Assembly (NCBI GenBank): GCA_022984795.1
Contig: JALIHJ010000010.1
Location: forward strand, 186,001-250,000
DNA length: 64,000 nucleotides
DNA from: Fabrea salina
Taxonomy: Eukaryota > Ciliophora > Heterotrichea > Heterotrichida > Fabreidae
Reading direction: 5' to 3'
Made by a program: the position numbers and the translations under genes. Of this stretch, positions 27,216 through 35,032 are shown piece after piece. The first letter of the stretch is position 1; the number at the start of each line of letters is the position of its first letter. The notes under the pieces are model-generated. The model made no database searches. It saw nothing but the letters and a program-made list of their open reading frames with translations, and was not told where the DNA came from.

Positions 27216-28838
27216 ATGAGTAATGCTTCATCTCGCTCCCGCATAGAAGAAATCAAAGCTTTGCGCATAAGACTCAGAAGGAACCCCATTAACACCAAAA
27301 TCAAGAAAAACCTTTCTTCAACACTAGCCTCAAACATCAAATCAATCATATCAAGCGCCGAAAACTCTGCAGAAAGGAACTCTAAATTAGTGATTTCAAA
27401 GCCCTCAGTAGCTCTTTTCCCACCTTCTCGAAAAAACTTCAAAAGTGCTTCTAAAAGAACTGAGCCTCCAAAACTTAATTTGTCAAATCTTTCTTTAAAT
27501 AACAGTTTGAATTCAGTCAAACAAACTTTCACACAAAGAAGTGCTCGAATTCCCAAACCCCCTGAAAAGTCCCCAGACAGAATCTTCACCAGAAAAAACA
27601 GCTATGTCAAGTCAAAAGCCCCCTTTACTCCTAGAACCGCGTTGCAGCAAAAAGGCCACCACCTAAGCGAGTACGAAAAGATCGAAATCAAAAAGTACAA
27701 AGAAGTGTACTTCTTGGGAAACTTAGACTTAGAGTCTAAAAACGAAGAAGGACCTAACTTTGGGTTTGACGACGAAAGAGGAGATTACAAGTTATACAAA
27801 GGAGACCACATTGCTTACAGGTACGAAATCATTTCTATGCTGGGAAAAGGCTCTTTTGGGCAAGTGTGCGAGTGCTTCGACCATAAAGAACAAGTCAAAG
27901 TAGCCGTCAAAGTCATCAAGAACCACAAAAAGTTCGAAAACCAAGCTGCAGTGGAAATCAAGCTTTTGAACACACTGAAGCTCTACGACCAAAACGACTC
28001 CAACAACGTAATCCACATGAAAGACTACTTTAAGTTTAGAAAACACGTTTGCATTGCTTTTGAGAAACTAAACAAGGACCTTTACGAGTTACTTAAAAGC
28101 AACAAACTCAAAGGGCTATCGCTAGGACTTATCAGGAGGTTTGCTGTTCAAATCCTAATAGGGCTGCGCTTTCTCAAAAAGCTTTGCATAATACACTGCG
28201 ACTTAAAGCCAGAAAACATACTTCTGAAACACCAAAACAAGTCTGGCATCAAGATAATTGACTTTGGTTCAGCTTGTTTCAACCGAGAAAAAATCTACTC
28301 TTACATCCAGAGTCGCTTTTACAGAGCCCCAGAAATCATTTTGGGAATTCCTTACACCAGCTCAATAGACATGTGGTCCTTCGGGTGCATTTTGGCAGAA
28401 CTCTACACAGGTAAACCGCTTTTCCCAGGAGAAAGCGAAATGGAGCAGCTGCAACTCACTATGCAGTTACTTGGGCCTCCTCCAAATGAAGTACTTAACC
28501 AAGCAAGAAGAAGAGAAATGTTTTTCCATAAAGATTCAAGTCCAAGACTAGTCCCTAGCAAAAAAGGAAGAGTCCACAAACCCAGCACAAAGACCTTAAA
28601 AGAAGCCACTAAAACCTCGGATGAGCAGTTTTTAGACTTGATCCACAAGTGCCTAGAGTGGGACCCTGAGTTGCGCATCAAGCCCGAAGAAGCCCTTAAA
28701 CACCCCTGGGTATTAGAAGGAATTCCTAAACCCAGTGAAGAACCTCCTAAGTCTTCTAGAACTCTGCGCAAAAGGATCTACGAGTTCCCCAACCACCGCA
28801 GAAGTCCTGAGAAAAAGCCATTAGAAGAGCATATTTAA
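27216..28838 (+). CDS. DYRK-family dual-specificity kinase (class 2)
   Basis: 540 aa. A basic Ser-rich N-terminus (about 1-150) leads to a DYRK homology box (FGFDDERGDYKLYKGDHIAYRYE), then the kinase domain: GKGSFGQV loop, AVKVIK lysine, HCDLKPENILL, DFGSACF, and the activation loop YIQSRFYRAPEIILG whose first Tyr is autophosphorylated in this family. All catalytic residues are present. Class 2 DYRKs regulate the cell cycle, cytoskeleton and, in protists, differentiation. The C-terminal tail is short and basic. The start follows the 256-bp intergenic region. Confidence 0.92.
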   Translation: MSNASSRSRIEEIKALRIRLRRNPINTKIKKNLSSTLASNIKSIISSAENSAERNSKLVISKPSVALFPPSRKNFKSASKRTEPPKLNLSNLSLNNSLNSVKQTFTQRSARIPKPPEKSPDRIFTRKNSYVKSKAPFTPRTALQQKGHHLSEYEKIEIKKYKEVYFLGNLDLESKNEEGPNFGFDDERGDYKLYKGDHIAYRYEIISMLGKGSFGQVCECFDHKEQVKVAVKVIKNHKKFENQAAVEIKLLNTLKLYDQNDSNNVIHMKDYFKFRKHVCIAFEKLNKDLYELLKSNKLKGLSLGLIRRFAVQILIGLRFLKKLCIIHCDLKPENILLKHQNKSGIKIIDFGSACFNREKIYSYIQSRFYRAPEIILGIPYTSSIDMWSFGCILAELYTGKPLFPGESEMEQLQLTMQLLGPPPNEVLNQARRREMFFHKDSSPRLVPSKKGRVHKPSTKTLKEATKTSDEQFLDLIHKCLEWDPELRIKPEEALKHPWVLEGIPKPSEEPPKSSRTLRKRIYEFPNHRRSPEKKPLEEHI

Positions 28839-28859
28839 AATCTTAAACTGTAATATAAT

Positions 28860-30518
28860 ATGACTGAAAACCTAGTAGACGTGAACATTGGAATAAACGA
28901 ACAAGCCAAAGCAGTTCTTTCAGTTTCATACTCCTCTGAAACCTCTCCTAGCAAACAAGAACCTACGCCCCAAAACGACTCTAACGCTGAAGAGTCCTTA
29001 TACAAAACGCAGTCTTTTCTCCAGCAACAAGTGATAGACCTCCAGTCACAACTCTTAGCTGCTGAAAAAGACAAACAAGAAACCAAAAAACTACTTTCAA
29101 AAACCAAAAAACAACTCAAAGCCCAAGAAAACCAAATCCAAGAAAAAGAAACTGAGTTGCAAAAAGCCCAAAACTCCCACCAAGAAAAACTGAACCAACT
29201 AGTGACTGAAAACAAAAACTACACCGAAAAATGCACTCAGTTGGAGTCACAAGTAAGAGAGCTCAAAGACTCAAGTGCAAAATTAACCGGGCAAGTAAAA
29301 AGGTTACAAAACACTATAAAAGAAAGAGAGGGGAGAAGGACCTCTGCTGAGGTTCTACTAGACGAACAAGAAAAGCACAACAAGGAACTCATTAATAAGA
29401 ACGCTAAATTGTCTAAAGATATGCAAGAACTCCAAAAGAAAAACTCAGAACTCCAAAAAAGCATTTTGAAGCTCAAGAAAGAAGTTGAATCCAACGACTC
29501 CATCATGAACCAAAGAGAAACCCAAGTCAAAAAGGTACTAGCAAAGGTCAAGTCCCAAGACTCCGAAATCGCTAAACTCAGAGAAGACAACCGCAGAAAA
29601 GACCAACACATTGCTCAGCTCCAGAAAAACATGCAAAGCACCAGCAAAACTCTAGAAGAAAGAGTTAGTTTAATTAGCAAGGGCGAAGTCACTGACTTGA
29701 GGAAACAACTCTCTGCAAAAGAAGGAGAACTCAAAATCATGAGGGACATGGTTAAGAGTTGGCAGTTCCAGATGAAGCAAAAAGAACACGAAGTAGCTAA
29801 GTACAAAAAGAACGTAAAGCTGCCCCCTATTTCTTCTAGCAACAGTATAGACAAAGCCAAAAAAAACATCAGCCTGAAGGACTCTAGATTGTCTGAGGCT
29901 TCTAAGTCCAAAAAAGACACTCCTGATTTAGTTAATAAAAAGCCAGATCCTTTAGATCTCAGAAGCAAAAACTTTGTGCAGGGGTTTGAAGAGTCTCCCC
30001 AAGACACTCCTATTGAGGAACCTCAAGAACATCCTCAAGAGACTCCTATTGAAGAAAACCCTCAAGAAGAATCCCCTGCCAAAAACTTCGAAAGCATCGA
30101 ATCTCCTGAACTAGAACCTTCGCAGTCGCCCAGAAAAGACCTAGAGTACTCTCCTAGCAAAGAAAGCGAAAACTCTTTTAAAAACAAGGAAATCTACGAA
30201 GAATCCAATATAACCTTTGAAGAAACCTCCGTTAAGCACGAAAACCCAGAGGACTTTCCTCCTATTTACAGGGAAACACCCAACGGCGAACTAGAAATCG
30301 ACTCTAAAGTAAACCAGAGTTTCGGGTCCCCTGAAAAAAAGTCCAATGCTGAAACTCAGGTTGAAAACTACTCAAAGTTCAACTCATTCCAAGCAGCTAA
30401 AGAAGAAGCCCAAGAAGTTTCTAGTGAAATTGAAGTGGAAGACCAAAAACCCCCTCAAGACTCTTATGAAGACAATGAATTTGAAGATGACTTGGAAGCT
30501 GAAGACTTGCCTTTATAA
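28860..30518 (+). CDS. Long coiled-coil protein with acidic tail
   Basis: 552 aa. Residues about 50-325 form an almost unbroken coiled coil rich in Q/K/E; the remainder (about 340-552) is disordered, with repeated Pro/Glu stretches (TPIEEPQEHPQETPIEENPQEE) and a strongly acidic end (DNEFEDDLEAEDLPL). I do not recognise a family; composition would suit a basal-body, cilium or cortical fibre component. It starts 21 bp after the kinase stop. Confidence 0.75.
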   Translation: MTENLVDVNIGINEQAKAVLSVSYSSETSPSKQEPTPQNDSNAEESLYKTQSFLQQQVIDLQSQLLAAEKDKQETKKLLSKTKKQLKAQENQIQEKETELQKAQNSHQEKLNQLVTENKNYTEKCTQLESQVRELKDSSAKLTGQVKRLQNTIKEREGRRTSAEVLLDEQEKHNKELINKNAKLSKDMQELQKKNSELQKSILKLKKEVESNDSIMNQRETQVKKVLAKVKSQDSEIAKLREDNRRKDQHIAQLQKNMQSTSKTLEERVSLISKGEVTDLRKQLSAKEGELKIMRDMVKSWQFQMKQKEHEVAKYKKNVKLPPISSSNSIDKAKKNISLKDSRLSEASKSKKDTPDLVNKKPDPLDLRSKNFVQGFEESPQDTPIEEPQEHPQETPIEENPQEESPAKNFESIESPELEPSQSPRKDLEYSPSKESENSFKNKEIYEESNITFEETSVKHENPEDFPPIYRETPNGELEIDSKVNQSFGSPEKKSNAETQVENYSKFNSFQAAKEEAQEVSSEIEVEDQKPPQDSYEDNEFEDDLEAEDLPL

Positions 30519-30529
30519 GCATTATTAAA

Positions 30530-31960
30530 CTACTTGAGGTAACTCAACAGAGCTGAAAAGTCAGGAGTAGCTCCTACTTCTATGGCGTTTGAATAAGCTT
30601 TTAGATGCACTTGTTTTAGCAAAAGTCCTTCAGGCAAAGGCATCATTACTTTTCCTTCTTGTATGTAAATATTCATAATATCTGCTATTGCACCTGAAAC
30701 CCAATTTAAAGCTGAGAGGGTGCTGAGGGTTTCTACTTCTCCAATCGTACTTTCTGTCACTTCGAGTTGGTTGAAAACTGGGCTTTTAACTTTTCCCTTT
30801 AAGTAAACAAAACTTTGTTCATTTTGCACCCACCAGTTCCACTCAGCCTGCATTCCTAAGTTTGCTCTAAAAGCCTTTTTGGAGTTTTTTCTTACAATAA
30901 AGTCGCAGTATCCAGTAAATTCCAGTGAAATGTAAGTTTGGATGCTTATTTGGGGAGTATTGCTTATTTCGCAGTACAAGTCTACTGGAGAGTTGGTAGA
31001 GTAGGCATTATTAAGTTCAGGAACTACTAGTGATAAGCCCTTTGTAGAAAAGTCAAATGGACTGCTTTCTGAAGCTTTTTGGCTGTCAATGTAGACCTTA
31101 AACGAGTCAGAAGCATGCAAACTCCAAAAAAAGGATTTAAAGAAGTTGTGAGTTAACTGGATGCGTAGGGTGTCGTTTGTTTGGAACTCAGGGTACTTAA
31201 GAGGCACAAAGGGGGGTTTTAAAGAAGGGTTTTTCTTTACAAAGAACTGTCCTTTTACTGAGGAGTCAGTTTGGTAGTTTTTAATGCTGAAGTCAGTTAA
31301 GTGGTAATCTATGCCAATAGGAAAACTACCTATTGGGCTGTAGAAGCATAGAGAGTCAACTATTTTTTGTATGTGTGGGTTAATGTAATCTCCAACTGTT
31401 TTTATTACATGCGACACTACCCAGTTATCTAGTTGGTCCAAAGGCCAAATGTACCCTAGTGATGTAAGTACCCAGAGAACCCAACTATCTGCTTCGGTTC
31501 TGAAGTCAAGACTGCTCAAGTCACCAAGTGCATGGTCCACGTAAACACTAAGTTTGCCTTCTTGGGTTTTCTTGATTACTAAAGGGTACTCTAAAGTTGA
31601 GTTTGTCATTGAAAAAAAAATTGTTCCTCCAAACTTAAACAAGTGGGTGTACTCCACGTAAGCATGGAGGTCAACGGTGAAGTTGGTAATAACTAGGTTA
31701 AGTGAAGATGTTTCTGGCTTAAGGCTGATTTGAACGTTAGAAGGAGAGAGTTGGAACTTGGTTACAGTGATGTTTGAAAGGTAAACATTCATGAAGCTAA
31801 GAGGTACTTCTAAGTCTGGAAGTCCAAAGCTTTCAACTGAGGTTTTCAAGTGAGGAACATAGGAGTCCTTTAAAGCTTCTATAGCTTTTTTGTTGACTGA
31901 TACGTTGATGCCTTGGGAATTTGCAAAGCTTGTGAAAAGGTAAACTAGAAAAATATACAT
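30530..31960 (-). CDS. BPI/LBP-family lipid-binding protein
   Basis: 476 aa with a signal peptide (MYIFLVYLFTSFANSQG). The N-terminal barrel has the BPI/LBP pattern of LPDLEVPLSFMNVYLSNITVTKF and many sequons; a central segment (WVLWVLTSLGYIWPLDQLDNWVV) and second barrel follow. Proteins of this fold bind lipids or lipopolysaccharide and are secreted or lysosomal. In a bacterivorous ciliate a role in handling bacterial lipids is plausible but inferred. The start codon is only 5 bp from the divergent CFAP36 start; no later Met could replace it without losing the signal peptide. Confidence 0.82.
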   Translation of the reverse strand: MYIFLVYLFTSFANSQGINVSVNKKAIEALKDSYVPHLKTSVESFGLPDLEVPLSFMNVYLSNITVTKFQLSPSNVQISLKPETSSLNLVITNFTVDLHAYVEYTHLFKFGGTIFFSMTNSTLEYPLVIKKTQEGKLSVYVDHALGDLSSLDFRTEADSWVLWVLTSLGYIWPLDQLDNWVVSHVIKTVGDYINPHIQKIVDSLCFYSPIGSFPIGIDYHLTDFSIKNYQTDSSVKGQFFVKKNPSLKPPFVPLKYPEFQTNDTLRIQLTHNFFKSFFWSLHASDSFKVYIDSQKASESSPFDFSTKGLSLVVPELNNAYSTNSPVDLYCEISNTPQISIQTYISLEFTGYCDFIVRKNSKKAFRANLGMQAEWNWWVQNEQSFVYLKGKVKSPVFNQLEVTESTIGEVETLSTLSALNWVSGAIADIMNIYIQEGKVMMPLPEGLLLKQVHLKAYSNAIEVGATPDFSALLSYLK

Positions 31961-31965
31961 ATTTA
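31961..31965. promoter_or_regulatory. 5-bp gap between divergent start codons
   Basis: Only ATTTA separates the BPI-like start (minus) from the CFAP36 start (plus). Promoter elements for each gene must lie in the other's coding sequence, or 5' UTRs must overlap. Confidence 0.6.
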
Positions 31966-33342
31966 ATGGAAGAAGGAGGGAACGACTGGCTTTATGAGTA
32001 CATTTTACAGTTTCTAAAAAGTCCGGGTTGGAAAGTCCCGATTCTATCGTTCATCGACGAAAGGTGTGTTGTTTTTGACAGCGAAGAAGAAAACAAGTTT
32101 TCTTACACGGAGATCCACAACGTAATGCCTAAATAGGAGTTCAAAGAAATGATAGAGTCCCTACTAGACAACCTCTGTGCTGAACTAGGAGTAACTCAAG
32201 AGGACTTGTTCAGGATCTGCGAAAAAGGACTTAAGACTCCACAGCACAGAAGAATTTTCCAGCAAATTACAGCGTGTGACAACTTTTTGAGTTTCAAAAG
32301 ACTTATGGTCAAAAGAAACAAAGAACTGGAACAAGAAGCACTTTCTTCTATGCAAAAGCAAACTTCCCCCACAAAAGAAGTGATTCCTGAAGGACCAGAG
32401 TTAACTCCTGACCAACTAGCTATGATGAAAGACATGACTGAAGAGGAAAAAGAGCATTTTAAAAAAGCCATTGCTATTTCTAAAGCTGAGGAAGAAGAAG
32501 CTAGGCGCAAAAAACAAATAGAAGAAGAGGAAATTAGAAAGGCTATAGAGTTAAGTGAACAGGAGTTTAAGGTTTCTCTTGAACGCCAGGCTACTGAAGA
32601 AAAACTAGCTCAGGAAAGTATTCAAGAAGAACCAAAAGAAGTCATAGAGAGTAATGCTCAACAACCTGTTCAAGAAACTACTGTTCAGGAACCAATTCAA
32701 GAACCAGTCCAGAAACTAATCCAAGAAGCTACTGTCCAAGAACCAGTTCAGGAACCAGTTCAAGAACCAATTCAGGAACCAATTCAGGAGCCAGTTCAAG
32801 AACCAATTCAAGAAACCCCGCAACAACCCCAACATAAAATCCGCAGTCCTCCTAAAAAACCTCCAAAAAAGACCCAAGACAAAGAAGCCATTAAAAAAAC
32901 TGAAGAAGAAATAAACAAGGCCAAAGAAGCTGCTTTTGAACTCAAAAAAGAACCCTCGAAAAAATCCCTCGAAAAGAACCTACCTCCACTTAAACAAAGA
33001 AGTAAATTAGAAGTGGACTTTGAAATCTTAAAATCAGAATCTAAAAAAGAACTGCAAGAACCAGAACAACTCCAAAAGCCAAAAGAAGAAAAAAAAGAAA
33101 GTATACCTGAAGGAGAAACCCTGCAACAACGCCAAGCCAGACTGAGGAAACAAAGAGACTTGATTCTTGCCAAGAAAAAACAAGCAAGGGAGTCTGAACT
33201 CAAAGAGTACCTAGACGCAGGAGGGCCTGACTTTACCAAAAAGAGAGACGAACACTTGCCCCCAGTTGTGACAAGTGAAGAACTAGAGAAGAGAAAGCAA
33301 ATTGCTGCTAAACTCAAAGCTTTGTCGGAAGACTTAAACTAA
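31966..33342 (+). CDS. CFAP36: CFAP36/CCDC104-like ciliary protein with BART domain
   Basis: Exons 31966-32121 and 32137-33342, 15-nt phase-0 intron; 453 aa. The N-terminal BART-like domain is nearly textbook: DWLYEYILQFLKSPGW, PILSFIDERCVVFDSEEENK and YTEIHN|EFKEMIESLLD across the intron. CFAP36 binds ARL3 and lies in the cilium. Next come two UIM-like helices (KAIAISKAEEEEA, EIRKAIELSEQEF), a block of about thirteen QEP-type tetrapeptide repeats (genomic about 32660-32820), and a basic coiled coil (TLQQRQARLRKQRDLILAKK). The repeat block is an expansion not typical of the family. Confidence 0.93.
32122..32136 (+). other. 15-nt intron in CFAP36
   Basis: GTAATGCCTAAATAG; phase 0, in-frame TAG. 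Removal completes the BART-domain motif YTEIHNEFKEM. Confidence 0.95.
32664..32817 (+). repeat. 12-bp tandem repeats encoding QEP(V/I)
   Basis: Imperfect tandem copies of CAAGAACCAGTT/ATT, about thirteen units inside CFAP36, drifting at wobble bases (GAA/GAG, CAA/CAG), which suggests an old and tolerated protein repeat rather than a fresh expansion. Confidence 0.85.
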
Positions 33343-33386
33343 TTAGTGACTTAGTACCTAAGGTTCAAAATGCTTGTTGCAAATAA

Positions 33387-34130
33387 ATGGTAAAGAAGCA
33401 GGGAAAGAAGAAGTCTGCGCAGCCCCAGTCAGATAATCCCCTTTTCCAAAAACGCGAAAGGAACTGGAACATCGGAGGAGACATCCAGCCCAAACGTGAC
33501 TTATACAGATTCGTTAAGTGGCCTGCGTACATCGAACTCCAACGTAAAAGGCGCATCTTACTAACTAGACTTAAGGTGCCTCCTCCAGTTAACCAGTTCA
33601 GAACTACTTTGGACAAGTCACAAGCTTCTTCTCTTTTCAGACTACTTATGAAGTACCGTCCTGAGTCACGTGCTGAAAAGAAAGTCAGACTTGAAGGTTT
33701 GGCCAAGGGCGAAGAACAGTCTTCCAAGCCTTACCTACTTAAGTACGGGCTCAAACAGATTTCTTACCTTGTTGAAAACAAAAAGGCCAAACTAGTGGTT
33801 ATAGCCCACGACGTAGACCCCATTGAACTAGTGGTGTGGCTGCCTGCTTTGTGCAGAGCTATGGACGTGCCTTACTGTATTGTCAAAGGAAAAAGCAGAC
33901 TAGGCACTTTGACCCACCAAAAGAACTGTGCTGCTGTAGCTTTGACTGAAGTCAGAAAAGAGGACTTGCACGAACTGGAACTCCTCACTAAGAACTGCAG
34001 AGCCCAGTTCAACGAAAATCCCGACATCAACAAGTGGGGCGGCGGAGTCATGGGAGTTAAAACCCAAAGGAAATTAGAAGAGAGGCAAAGACTAGTAGCA
34101 CAAGAAGCAGCCAAAAAAGCTGGATTTTAG
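33387..34130 (+). CDS. RPL7A: Large-subunit ribosomal protein eL8 (L7a)
   Basis: 247 aa, full length. Diagnostic stretches include NPLFQKRERNWNIGGDIQPK, RDLYRFVKWPAYIELQRKRR, the L7Ae core LVVIAHDVDPIELVVWLPAL and CRAMDVPYCIVKGKSRLG. It binds 28S rRNA through the L7Ae fold. The stop is TAG. Codon use is strongly biased, as expected for high expression (AAG for Lys and TAC/GAC frequent compared with neighbours). A 7-codon upstream ORF starting at 33370 overlaps its start codon in another frame; whether the transcript includes it is unknown. The gene lies 44 bp after CFAP36. Confidence 0.97.
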   Translation: MVKKQGKKKSAQPQSDNPLFQKRERNWNIGGDIQPKRDLYRFVKWPAYIELQRKRRILLTRLKVPPPVNQFRTTLDKSQASSLFRLLMKYRPESRAEKKVRLEGLAKGEEQSSKPYLLKYGLKQISYLVENKKAKLVVIAHDVDPIELVVWLPALCRAMDVPYCIVKGKSRLGTLTHQKNCAAVALTEVRKEDLHELELLTKNCRAQFNENPDINKWGGGVMGVKTQRKLEERQRLVAQEAAKKAGF

Positions 34131-34170
34131 TTAACCTTAACATTCACAGAGTAATTATTAATCCTTCAAG

Positions 34171-34425
34171 TTACTTTATATGTTTTCTACGCCCGAGTTT
34201 TTCTTCTCTGCCGATAGTTTCCATGATTGACTTTTGTTTGGCAAAGAGTCCTTGAATAGTAGCTTGTCGCTGGATGACTTGGAGTTCATTTCTGGCTTTT
34301 TCCAAGCTGAAGTTGGGACTTCTGAAGTCCTCCCTGGCTTTCCTCAAAAAGAACTCCTTAAAGTTGTAGTCTGTGAGTTTTCTAGAAGACTTCATGAACT
34401 CACGGTACAGCTTCAGCACTTCCAT
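34171..34425 (-). CDS. LYRM4: LYR-motif protein ISD11/LYRM4
   Basis: 84 aa. The LYR motif is in EVLKLYREFMKSSRKL, followed by YNFKEFFLRKAREDFR and ARNELQVIQRQATI, which match ISD11 along its whole length (usual size about 90). ISD11 stabilises the mitochondrial cysteine desulfurase NFS1 in iron-sulfur cluster assembly together with acyl carrier protein. No presequence is seen, which is normal for LYR proteins. Convergent with eL8, 40 bp between stops. Confidence 0.88.
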   Translation of the reverse strand: MEVLKLYREFMKSSRKLTDYNFKEFFLRKAREDFRSPNFSLEKARNELQVIQRQATIQGLFAKQKSIMETIGREEKLGRRKHIK

Positions 34426-34459
34426 GTTATTTTATTAAATCTTAGCAATTTACAAATGG

Positions 34460-34675
34460 CTAGTCTTGGTGTTTTCTTGCGCGGCGACCTCTTTTTGAGG
34501 GGCGTGCAGGAGCTGTGGTTTTTCTAGGTCCTCTGGGCCTGCCCCTTCTAGGAGTAGGTCTTGTTTCTTCTTTGTCTTCTTCACGGGGCACTTCTGTTAT
34601 CTGTATTTCAGGAGGTGAGTCCTGGATGGTTTCTATGCACTGAAGTGCCTGGAGCAGGGGCTCTGGAAGGTCCAT
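34460..34675 (-). CDS. Small AT-hook protein
   Basis: 71 aa from MDLPEPLLQAL; a longer frame back to 34702 overlaps the divergent gene. The N-terminus is a short acidic helix; the C-terminal 35 residues are Arg/Pro-rich with an AT-hook core (RRGRPRGPRK) and more basic repeats. AT-hooks bind the minor groove of AT-rich DNA. A small chromatin protein is the natural reading. Its start is 7 bp from the divergent start at 34683. Confidence 0.6.
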   Translation of the reverse strand: MDLPEPLLQALQCIETIQDSPPEIQITEVPREEDKEETRPTPRRGRPRGPRKTTAPARPSKRGRRARKHQD

Positions 34676-34682
34676 CTTATAA
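34676..34682. promoter_or_regulatory. 7-bp gap between divergent start codons
   Basis: CTTATAA lies between the AT-hook gene start (minus) and the start at 34683 (plus). It contains TATAA, though too close to both ATGs to act as a classical TATA box. Confidence 0.5.
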
Positions 34683-34979
34683 ATGTCTGAAGAGGTTCCC
34701 AAGAAGAGACCTAAGCGCGGCGACGACTACAAAGACTTGAAAGCTTACAGTGCAAACTTAGAAGTTTACTTGTACAGACTTGAGTTTACTTACTTAGAAA
34801 ACCTGCGCAAAATCAAAAACTTAAAAAAACTATTTGGAAGCAAAGTAGTGAAGTTTTCTGAGGATCTAGTGAAGTGTGGCTTTTGTTTGCCAGAACCTCC
34901 GAAAAGCTTGCTCAAAGACAAAAAGTTCCCTTCACTAGAAGAACTAAAACTAGAAGCCTCAAAAGACATTCATAAATGA
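34683..34979 (+). CDS. Small protein of unknown function
   Basis: 98 aa, basic, mostly helical (YSANLEVYLYRLEFTYLENLRK and a later KFSEDLVKCGFCLPEPPKS). Ends in TGA. No family recognised. It forms a tight divergent pair with the AT-hook gene and lies 53 bp before the repeat-protein start. Confidence 0.6.
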   Translation: MSEEVPKKRPKRGDDYKDLKAYSANLEVYLYRLEFTYLENLRKIKNLKKLFGSKVVKFSEDLVKCGFCLPEPPKSLLKDKKFPSLEELKLEASKDIHK

Positions 34980-35032
34980 GTAATAATTCAGTTATAAGCA
35001 ATTTGAAGTAAATGTGAGTCTCTATAATTTAA

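Noticed and set aside
27155-27589. Antisense 144-aa ORF over the DYRK N-terminus, and many similar shadow frames
   Set aside because: They lie opposite clearly conserved or compositionally normal genes and have no recognisable domains.
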